From Aurantiacibacter arachoides (GTDB taxonomy: Bacteria > Pseudomonadota > Alphaproteobacteria > Sphingomonadales > Sphingomonadaceae): a stretch of DNA of 64,000 nt. Location: NCBI RefSeq assembly GCF_009827335.1, contig NZ_WTYH01000001.1:620001-684000 (forward strand), in the 5' to 3' direction. The position numbers and the translations under genes were made by a program. This document shows positions 52,592 through 59,515 of the stretch, one piece after another. How positions within the stretch are numbered: the first letter of the stretch is position 1; each line of letters opens with the position of its first letter. The notes under the pieces are model-generated. The model made no database searches. It was not told where the DNA came from and saw only the letters and a list, made by a program, of their open reading frames with translations.

Positions 52592-54058
52592 TCAAGCCAC
52601 CGTAGTTGCGAGGCTGAGCTGCGGTATCGCGACTGAGCGCCGCCCAGAGAAATCGGTACGGACTACTACTACGTTGCAACGTTCTAGGTAATCGAGCATC
52701 CTTCGAGCACGCCCTACCGATCGTGTGCCGTAGAGAATGGCGAGCACCTCGTCATCCGGACATGCCTCGCCCGCGATGGCGGCTTTGCCGATCGCCAGAA
52801 AAGGTGTGAGGAGTTCCTCGGGAACCGTGTCGGCCAGTTCAAGAAGGCGCTCCACCTGGCCGTCATCCGCGTCCAAATCCAATCCGGCAACAGCGATGGC
52901 AAATTCCTTGCGGAACTCCGCCGCATCTAGGCCGTGCGTCTTTACTCCCTGCATGCGGCAACGGACGGAGAAATCCTGGAACAGCGCCGCCGACTGATGG
53001 AAGGTACATCCCTCCTCTTGCGACATCTCATGCAGGACCGTGCGCACAACCTGGCTGACGTCTTCACGCGACATCGAGGACCCGCAGTCTTCTTTGGAAG
53101 GTTGTGACTGGGCTGCGATATGCTCCTGAAGCTTGCTCTCGGTCGCTCGGGGGGGGGGCTCCGCGGCGGCGCTCCACAGATCGGGCTGTATCGGTGGGCT
53201 CTGTGGTTCAGCGTGCAAAAGGGCAGCCATCTCTTCCCCGGTCGAGAGCGGCAGGGGAGTTAGGCCGGCTACCGCGGACTTGGCACGCGTCTCCACACTA
53301 CCGATCCTGACTGCCACGGGACGCCGGCTGATAGCAGGCCCAAGCCCGAGAAATTCGCCACGCTCAAGATCGCGTATCTGCTCTGCCTGGCGGCGCTCCA
53401 TGCCCAGCAGGTCTGCCGCCCGGACCATATCGATATCGAGAAAAGTCCGGCCCATCAGAAAGTTCGATGCCTCGGCCGCCACATTCTTGGCCAGCTTCGC
53501 CAGCCGCTGTGTCGCGATCACGCCTGCAAGACCGCGCTTGCGACCACGGCACATCAAGTTGGTCATTGCAGCGAGCGATCCGCGCCGCGCTTCGTCGCTC
53601 ACCTCTCCTGCTGCTGCGGGTGCGAATAACTGTGCCTCGTCGACGATGACGAGGGCGGGATACCATTGATTAGCGGGAGCTTCGAAGAGGCTAGCCAGGA
53701 AAAGCGCAGCGCAGCGCATCTGATTTTCGATCTCAAGTTCGTCGAGTGCCAGGACCACCGAAGCCCGGTGCTCACGGATGCGTGCCGCCAGCCTGGTAAT
53801 TTCCGCGTCGGAATAAGCGGCGCCGTCGATCACGACATGGCCGAACGCTTCGGCAAGGCTCACAAAATCGCCTTCTGGATCGATCACGATCTGCTGCACG
53901 ACGCCTGCGCTCTTTTCGAGCACTCGGCGGAGCAAATGCGATTTGCCCGAGCCGCTGTTTCCCTGCACCAGCAGCCTCGTCGCGAGAAGCTCCTCAACGT
54001 CGAGATTGACAGGACCTCCGGTGTTATCGGAGCCGAGTTCGATGCTGGTACCCATCAT
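52592..54058 (-). CDS. HerA/DUF853-like P-loop ATPase
   Basis: 488 residues. Walker A is LLVQGNSGSGKSHLLRRVLE (about residues 29-48), Walker B region VIVDEAQLFAP, and the HerA-like sensor/Arg region is in RGRKRGLAGVIATQRLAKL. The C-terminal third (after about residue 320) is a helical, acidic domain I do not recognise. Bacterial HerA ATPases translocate DNA, often with NurA or in defence systems, but no nuclease partner is adjacent; exonuclease III is divergent. A run of ten C in the coding strand falls near residue 300. Confidence 0.82.
   Translation of the reverse strand: MMGTSIELGSDNTGGPVNLDVEELLATRLLVQGNSGSGKSHLLRRVLEKSAGVVQQIVIDPEGDFVSLAEAFGHVVIDGAAYSDAEITRLAARIREHRASVVLALDELEIENQMRCAALFLASLFEAPANQWYPALVIVDEAQLFAPAAAGEVSDEARRGSLAAMTNLMCRGRKRGLAGVIATQRLAKLAKNVAAEASNFLMGRTFLDIDMVRAADLLGMERRQAEQIRDLERGEFLGLGPAISRRPVAVRIGSVETRAKSAVAGLTPLPLSTGEEMAALLHAEPQSPPIQPDLWSAAAEPPPRATESKLQEHIAAQSQPSKEDCGSSMSREDVSQVVRTVLHEMSQEEGCTFHQSAALFQDFSVRCRMQGVKTHGLDAAEFRKEFAIAVAGLDLDADDGQVERLLELADTVPEELLTPFLAIGKAAIAGEACPDDEVLAILYGTRSVGRARRMLDYLERCNVVVVRTDFSGRRSVAIPQLSLATTVA
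53149..53158 (-). repeat. C10 homopolymer within the HerA-like coding region
   Basis: Ten consecutive G on the plus strand (C in the gene) encode the Pro-Pro-Pro of AAAEPPPRATESK, in the linker between the ATPase core and the C-terminal domain. Gain or loss of one base would shift the frame and remove the C-terminal third of the protein. Confidence 0.85.
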
Positions 54059-54395
54059 GGCCGTTTAGCAGGATAGGTGCGGGGCCGAAGGCAGCGGACG
54101 CTGTTTTCCAGAGGTTTGCCCTCGCCCTTAGCGCAAGACACGATAACGGCTCACCTGCGTTACGAGGTAGTATGTCTGATCGCGCTAACGGCCTCTTCCA
54201 GTACCCCCTGCTCAAGCAGCGTTTGACCACTTTCGTCAGCCGTGCCGCAGGTCCACTTCCTGCTGGGCGCGATGATTGTCATGCTATTGGGGCAAGGCAC
54301 TATCGTCCTCAACGAGGGCTATGTTCCTTAATCGTTGGGACGGCTCGGCAAAGCTGTGGGCATTCGACCGGCCGCCAGAGTTCGGTGACCGAACA

Positions 54396-55178
54396 TTGAA
54401 GATCGCGACCTACAATTTGAACGGCATTAACGGTCGGCTGCCTGTGCTCCTGCGCTGGCTCGAACTCGCAGAACCCGAGATCGTCTGCCTTCAGGAGCTC
54501 AAAGCACCGCAGGAGCGTTTTCCAGAAACGGCCATCCGAGATGCCGGCTACGAAGCTATTTGGCACGGTCAGAGTCGCTGGAACGGCGTGGCGATCCTGA
54601 GCCGGATTGGTGAGATACACGAGACGCGGCGCGGGCTGCCAGGCGATCCGGACGATTTGCAAAGTCGCTATATCGAGGCTGCCATTAATGGCGTGCTTAT
54701 TGCCGGGCTCTATCTACCCAACGGCAATCCTCGGCCCGGTACCAAGTTCGATTACAAACTGCGCTGGTTCGATCGCCTGGAGAAGCATCTCAGTACACTG
54801 TTCACTCTCGATGCGCCGGTTGTCATAGCTGGCGACTACAATGTCATGCCGACTGATCGCGATGTCTACGCGCCAGATCGCTGGCGCGAGGATGCGCTGT
54901 TCGCACCCGAAGTGCGAGCAGCTTATCAACGGCTTCTCGACCAAGGCTGGACCGATGCCGTCAGACATCTGCATCCTGACGAAACGATCTACACATTCTG
55001 GGAATATTGGCGCGGCGCATTTGACCGCAATGCGGGGCTCAGGATCGACCATTTTCTTCTGAATGGGCAAGGTACCAACCGTCTGATGAAGGCGGAAGTA
55101 GATACGGAGCCCCGCGGATGGGAGAAAACCAGCGATCATGCGCCCGTCTGGATCGAACTCGAAAACACGCCAGGCTGA
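54396..55178 (+). CDS. xth: Exodeoxyribonuclease III / AP endonuclease
   Basis: 260 residues from a TTG at 54396; homologues start MKIATYNLNGI, which fits LKIATYNLNGING here. An ATG at 54321 would add 25 unlikely residues. Catalytic features: Asn in YNLNGI, Glu in CLQELKAP, Tyr in GLYLPNGNP, Asp/Asn in IAGDYNVMP, and the final SDHAPVW. It cleaves at abasic sites and trims 3' ends in base-excision repair. Upstream, 54172-54395 contains only a short hydrophobic reading frame (54242-54331) that may be a gene remnant. Confidence 0.9.
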   Translation: MKIATYNLNGINGRLPVLLRWLELAEPEIVCLQELKAPQERFPETAIRDAGYEAIWHGQSRWNGVAILSRIGEIHETRRGLPGDPDDLQSRYIEAAINGVLIAGLYLPNGNPRPGTKFDYKLRWFDRLEKHLSTLFTLDAPVVIAGDYNVMPTDRDVYAPDRWREDALFAPEVRAAYQRLLDQGWTDAVRHLHPDETIYTFWEYWRGAFDRNAGLRIDHFLLNGQGTNRLMKAEVDTEPRGWEKTSDHAPVWIELENTPG

Positions 55179-55412
55179 AAACGTCGTGGCCAACCCATTG
55201 GTAGGTGCAGCCGAATTGCACTTTGGCTCAACTCGCGGCCAAGATGCGACCTGACTGCTTTGCGCCCAATCGGCGACATTCCGTGTTACCGCATCGGTGC
55301 CTGAAAGCAGACATCCCCAAGTGATTAATCTGATAGTGAATGGGGCATAATGCCTAGTTGTCGGCAACCGCCGAACTCATCAATTGAGCATAATTCCAGC
55401 AGCTGCCCAACT

Positions 55413-56253
55413 GGCTCTGTCAGAGCAAATGCACCACTAGCGTTTCGATTCGGCGAGGGTAGGGCGCTCCGATGCCCCGTCCTCGCAAACCAGCCAGCCC
55501 ATTCCGTTATTTCAACTCGTCACCTGAGGTGATCCGCCTGGTTGTGATGATGTACGTCCGCTTCCCGCTGAGCTTGCGGAACGTGGAAGACCTGCTGTTC
55601 GAACGCGGGATCGACATCAGCCATGAAACGGTGCGCCATTGGTGGAACAGGTTCGGCCCCATGTTTGCCGCTGGCGTCCGACGGCAACGGATGAGCAGGA
55701 TGAAAGGCTTCCGCCAATGGCATTGGCATCTCGACGAGGTGTACGTGAAGATCAACGGGGAGATGCACTACCTGTGGCGAGCGGTCGACCAGGAAGGCGA
55801 GGTGCTCGAGAGCTACGTCACGAAGACCAGAGACAAGAAGGCCGCGCTGCGGTTCATGAAGAAGGCGCTAAAACGTCACGGCTCGCCTGCCCACATCACC
55901 ACCGATGGCCTGCGGTCCTACAAGGCGGCGATGACCGAGCTAGGCAACGCTGAAAAGCAGGAGGTGGGACGCTGGGCCAACAACAGGGTGGAGAACAGCC
56001 ACCTTCCATTCCGGCGAAGGGAGCGGGCCATGCTCAGGTTCCGACAAATGAAATCGTTACAGAAGTTCGCCTCGGTGCATGCCAACGTCCACAATCACTT
56101 CAACCTTGAACGCCACCTAATCGACAGACAGACTTACAAGACCCGCCGCTCGGCCGCCTTGGCCGAGTGGCAGAACCTCATGGCCTAAGTTGACCGCTGG
56201 GAGGGGGAGAGCTCTGCCAATCGGAGACGAGTTGCGGTTAGACTGACAGCACC
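55413..56253 (+). mobile_element. IS6-family element, copy 1
   Basis: 841 bp with imperfect terminal inverted repeats GGCTCTGTCAGAGCAAATGC at the left and the complement of GGTGCTGTCAGTCTAACCGC at the right. It encodes one full-length transposase. No 8-bp target duplication flanks it, which suggests rearrangement between copies. A second, closely similar element follows after 43 bp in the same orientation. The 234 bp between xth and this element hold nothing I recognise. Confidence 0.88.
55472..56188 (+). CDS. IS6-family transposase (copy 1)
   Basis: 238 residues. Zinc-ribbon-less IS6 type: FRYFNSSPEVIRLVVMMYVR, the helix-turn-helix in RNVEDLLFERGIDISHETVR, and the DDE core with Asp in HWHLDEVYVKI, Asp in HITTDGLRSY, and Glu in NRVENSHLPFRRRERA. 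C-terminal HANVHNHFNLERHLIDRQTY is family-typical. Full length with no frameshift. It mediates replicative cointegrate formation in this family. Confidence 0.94.
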   Translation: MPRPRKPASPFRYFNSSPEVIRLVVMMYVRFPLSLRNVEDLLFERGIDISHETVRHWWNRFGPMFAAGVRRQRMSRMKGFRQWHWHLDEVYVKINGEMHYLWRAVDQEGEVLESYVTKTRDKKAALRFMKKALKRHGSPAHITTDGLRSYKAAMTELGNAEKQEVGRWANNRVENSHLPFRRRERAMLRFRQMKSLQKFASVHANVHNHFNLERHLIDRQTYKTRRSAALAEWQNLMA

Positions 56254-56296
56254 AGGACGAGGCTTATGTCCGCAATCGGGTCGTTAGCTGAAGGTT

Positions 56297-57132
56297 GGCA
56301 TTGTCAGAGCAAATGCACCGCTAGCGTTTTAAGGCGGTGAGGGTAGGGCGCTCCGATGCCTCGACCCCGAAAAACCAGCCCCTTCCGCTATTTCAACTCG
56401 TCGCCCGAGGTGATCCGCCTGGTTGTGATGATGTACGTGCGGTTTCCGCTGAGCCTGCGGAACGTCGAAGACCTGCTGTTCGAACGCGGCATCGACATCA
56501 GCCATGAGACCGTACGCCACTGGTGGAACAGGTTCGGCCCAATGTTCGCGGCTGACGTTCGTCGCCAGCGGGTCAGCCGGATGAAAGGCTTCAGGCAATG
56601 GAAGTGGCATCTCGATGAGGTCTACGTGAAGATCAACGGCGAGATGCATTACCTGTGGCGAGCGGTCGACCAGGAGGGCGAGGTGCTGGAAAGCTACGTC
56701 ACGAAGACCAGAGACAAGAAGGCAGCCCTGCGGTTCATTAAAAAGGCGCTGCGACGCCACGGCTCGCCGGCCGAGATCACGACTGATGGTCTGCGCTCGT
56801 ACAGGGCGGCGATGACCGAACTGGGCAACGCCGAGAAGCAGGAGGTGGGACGTTGGGCCAATAACCGGGTCGAGAACAGCCACCTGCCATTTCGACGACG
56901 AGAACGGGCGATGCTCAGGTTCCGACAGATGAAGTCGCTACAGAAGTTCGCCTCGGTGCACGCCAACGTCCACAACCACTTCAACCTCGAACGACACCTG
57001 ATCGACAGACAGACCTACAAGACCCGCCGATCGGCCGCCTTGGCCGAGTGGCAGAACCTCGTGGCCTGAACTGACTGAGGGGAGGGGGAAGCCTCGCCAT
57101 CGGAGACGAGTTGCGGTTAGACTGACAGCACC
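56297..57132 (+). mobile_element. IS6-family element, copy 2
   Basis: 836 bp, in direct orientation to copy 1, with ends GGCATTGTCAGAGCAAATGC and the complement of GGTGCTGTCAGTCTAACCGC. The two transposases differ at only a few residues, but the DNA differs at many synonymous sites, so the copies are not a fresh duplication. No flanking 8-bp duplication was seen. Two directly repeated IS6 copies are a substrate for recombination that could delete or mobilise nearby DNA. Confidence 0.87.
56356..57069 (+). CDS. IS6-family transposase (copy 2)
   Basis: 237 residues, nearly identical in protein sequence to copy 1 with scattered changes (for example AAD for AAG in the middle, AEITTDGLRSYRA for AHITTDGLRSYKA). 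The DDE residues and helix-turn-helix are intact, so it is probably active. Confidence 0.94.
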   Translation: MPRPRKTSPFRYFNSSPEVIRLVVMMYVRFPLSLRNVEDLLFERGIDISHETVRHWWNRFGPMFAADVRRQRVSRMKGFRQWKWHLDEVYVKINGEMHYLWRAVDQEGEVLESYVTKTRDKKAALRFIKKALRRHGSPAEITTDGLRSYRAAMTELGNAEKQEVGRWANNRVENSHLPFRRRERAMLRFRQMKSLQKFASVHANVHNHFNLERHLIDRQTYKTRRSAALAEWQNLVA

Positions 57133-57160
57133 ACAGCACCCGGCCACTTGACCTTACGAG

Positions 57161-57526
57161 GTGTTTGGGTGTCGCCCAGACTACCCCCAACTACCCTTCC
57201 GTGAGCCTTTTCGAACCAATCCGCCCGGGTGCCAGTTCAACGGCCCAAGGGCGAATCTCGCAGTGAACCCGCCTTTCATCTTCAGGATATTTTACCCTCG
57301 CAAGGTCGAGCGTATCGAGGATCGCGTCGGCTCCGTTCTGTATCGGCTTGAGGATGATGACCTTGATTGGATCTACCTAGACCTCGCGACTGGCTCCCAC
57401 CGCTTCAATCACCTCCACGCCAACGTCCACAACCACTACAACCTCAGCCGACACATGATCAACAGACAGGCCTACAAGGCCCGCCGCTCGGCCGCACTCG
57501 CCGAGTGGCAGAACCTCATGGTCTGA
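57161..57526 (+). pseudogene. Chimeric frame: unknown host segment fused to an IS6 transposase tail
   Basis: The last part, from about 57412 (HANVHNHYNLSRHMINRQAY, then KARRSAALAEWQNL), is the C-terminus of a third IS6-type transposase. The preceding NPPFIFRIFYPRKVERIEDR and LYRLEDDDLDWIYLDLATGS belong to something else, so a deletion fused a foreign segment in frame to the transposase end. Neither part is functional as a transposase. The IS right terminus survives to 57590. Confidence 0.65.
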
Positions 57527-57590
57527 ATCGAAAACGCAGAAGGAGAGGCCTAGCCAATCGGAGACGAGTTGCAGTTAGACTGACAGCACC
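57412..57590 (+). mobile_element. Right-end remnant of a third IS6-family element
   Basis: Keeps the transposase C-terminus and the right terminal sequence (AATCGGAGACGAGTTGC and TTAGACTGACAGCACC), matching the right ends of copies 1 and 2. The left end and about 80 percent of the transposase are missing. Confidence 0.8.
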
Positions 57591-58054
57591 GCCACTAACC
57601 CTTGGCAATGGCCTCTGTTTCCATGCCGCCCTGTAACTCCCGTATCTCGGGCATTTCATCGGGGTCTTGCGTGCCGGTGGGCGGCGTTCCCACTTCCGGG
57701 CCGTATCATAGCACTCTTGCAGGCCGTGTCTGTGACGAGATGAGCACCGGTGCAGCGGATCGGTCACTCCGGTCCGGGCCCAAGACCCCTGCGGATCGGC
57801 TGCTCGCCCATTCATCTTCGTCACGAGAAACATGCCTAATCTGATCCTGCGGGATGGACCTGTCGGAGCCAATTCTCCCGCTATCACAACGCACGTGCGC
57901 AGCTAGATAGCCATGCCTTGGCCCCCGCTAAAGCGGCTGCCCATTCTGCTGTTTCAACCCAAGCCACGAAATAAACGTGAAGTTCAGAGACGTGTTATCT
58001 GCGGCCAGCGGTGGACCAGACAAGCCAGGCGCTCGAACGCTGCATACCGAGCCG
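57591..58054. other. Non-coding 464-bp region with diverged repeat copy B
   Basis: Between the IS remnant and the pilus genes no convincing gene is present. At about 57619-57760 it contains blocks matching the repeat at 46650-46800 (CCCTGTAACTCCCG, GGGCATTTCATCGGGGTCTTGCGT, GAGATGAGCACCGGTGCAG). On the minus strand the copy reads ATG followed by KCPRYG, possibly the start of a decayed zinc-ribbon gene. The remainder has no recognisable signal. Confidence 0.45.
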
Positions 58055-58480
58055 TCATCCAGCAGGGTTTGCCGGTAATAGATCGAAGCCGATGCGGTCG
58101 GTGTCGAAACCGCGCTCGCCCGGTGTAGCGATGACCGTACGGTGCCGGAACCGCGGGCGGATTTCCCTGCTCAGTACGGCTTCGCCCGAACCATCAAGAA
58201 CGACTTGATCGAATCCTGCAGAAAGTACGGTTCCTTGAAGTGTTCCCGGCGCGTAGCGAACCACCAGGGAATAGCCGCCCGGCGAATTGCAGTATTCGCG
58301 GAAGTTGCCAAGCGATATTGACTGGCCCTGGAGCGCAACACTGCCGGCCCCCCGGTGCTGTACCTCGCAATAAACCGGCACTACGGCGCGAACCGTAAAA
58401 CTTGCATCCGTGCCCGCTGCGGGAACGGACGCGAGCACCATAGCCATGGCGCAAATCGCTTTTGCTGCCTGCATTGCCAT
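58055..58480 (-). CDS. Secreted spore coat U (SCPU)-domain pilin-like protein
   Basis: 141 residues from the ATG at 58480, preceded by AAGGTGGGG; a GTG one codon earlier is possible. A signal peptide (AKAICAMAMVLASVPAAGTD) precedes one SCPU domain (ASFTVRAVVPVYCEV, SISLGNFREYCNSPGGYSLV, with two Cys for a disulphide). It would be a subunit of the archaic chaperone-usher pilus. It is the last gene of that operon, 73 nt after the tip-type protein, and shorter and more divergent than the main pilins. Confidence 0.78.
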   Translation of the reverse strand: MAMQAAKAICAMAMVLASVPAAGTDASFTVRAVVPVYCEVQHRGAGSVALQGQSISLGNFREYCNSPGGYSLVVRYAPGTLQGTVLSAGFDQVVLDGSGEAVLSREIRPRFRHRTVIATPGERGFDTDRIGFDLLPANPAG

Positions 58481-58553
58481 CACCCCACCTTGTTGAAAAC
58501 GGCTTCAAGGGGAGTGTCTAACAGCGAATGTTTTGCGTTTGGTTAAGCCTGCC

Positions 58554-59504
58554 CTAGCGCGCCGTCACTGTTATCGAGATCAAATCCGAGTACGTACCTG
58601 CACGTTTGCGCGATACATCGCCGATGTAGAACTGGATCGGCAGCGCGGTACGATTCATCCCGGTCTCGGCGGGCCCGGAGACCCGATCCGTTGCAGAGAG
58701 ATTGACGCGATTTCCACCGATCGTGAGCGAATAGGGCACGGTCCATTCGGTGCCAGACAAACGCAGGTTTCCGGCATTGAGCGAGGTTACGTCGAGTTCG
58801 TAACGGCCGGTGCTAGATACACGCAGTTGCAGGGGAACGGGTGCCGGACCTTCGCGAAGTTCGCCAAGACTTACCACGGCCTGCCCGTCCGAAACGCGAT
58901 AGGCTCCAGCCAGGCCGATCCGCGCGGACGGCAAAACCTCGAGCCCCAGCACGACCCGCGTTCCGCCCATCGTGCGCAGGGCGTGGTCCTGTGCGGTCAG
59001 GACAACGTCCTGGGTAAACGTGCCCGCACCGCTGACATCGTCGGGTGATGCGACGAGCCGGTAGGTGATCGTGCGCTGTTCGTTCGACGCCAGTACCATC
59101 GCGCGCTGCTCGGAAGAGTTGCGCACCGATCTGCCCGTTCGCGGCGTTACGTCCTGCGAATCGGACAGGTTGATCAGGGCATAGCCAATCGGTCTGCCCC
59201 TGCCCGACGAAAGGCCGAATGGTGGCTGATCCAGTTCGAATGTCGGTGTGAACCGGCATTCGGCCGCCCCGTCGTTCACGAACGTGGCACTGAACACCGC
59301 TTCGGGAGGGGTGGGCTCGTATGGATCATAGCCGCGGATGATCCACGCCGTTGGGGTTGCATTGATCCTCAGTCTGCAGTCAGCAAGGGGCGAGTTTCCT
59401 TGACCCCCGCCGGGGACGGCGCCGGGAGGTCCCGCTTGCGCGGCCGCCGGATTTGCCGCCGCACCTAGGCTAAAGGCAAGGGCGAGCAGGGCAAAACGCA
59501 CCAT
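58554..59504 (-). CDS. Two-domain SCPU protein, probable pilus tip adhesin (CsuE-like)
   Basis: 316 residues from the ATG at 59504, which has AAAGGA 6 nt upstream; an ATG five codons earlier overlaps the usher stop. The signal peptide ends at PAAAQ. The N-terminal domain (about 45-180) and C-terminal SCPU domain (GTRVVLGLEVLPSARIGLAG ... AGTYSDLISITVTAR) match the two-domain layout of CsuE, the Acinetobacter Csu tip. It follows the usher directly, as in Csu-type operons. Confidence 0.78.
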   Translation of the reverse strand: MVRFALLALAFSLGAAANPAAAQAGPPGAVPGGGQGNSPLADCRLRINATPTAWIIRGYDPYEPTPPEAVFSATFVNDGAAECRFTPTFELDQPPFGLSSGRGRPIGYALINLSDSQDVTPRTGRSVRNSSEQRAMVLASNEQRTITYRLVASPDDVSGAGTFTQDVVLTAQDHALRTMGGTRVVLGLEVLPSARIGLAGAYRVSDGQAVVSLGELREGPAPVPLQLRVSSTGRYELDVTSLNAGNLRLSGTEWTVPYSLTIGGNRVNLSATDRVSGPAETGMNRTALPIQFYIGDVSRKRAGTYSDLISITVTAR

Positions 59505-59515
59505 CAAGTGTCCTT

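Noticed and set aside
54172..54399. Possible small gene upstream of xth
   Set aside because: The 75-codon frame has no recognisable features; a different short frame at 54242-54331 is hydrophobic but has only about 30 codons. At most a gene remnant.
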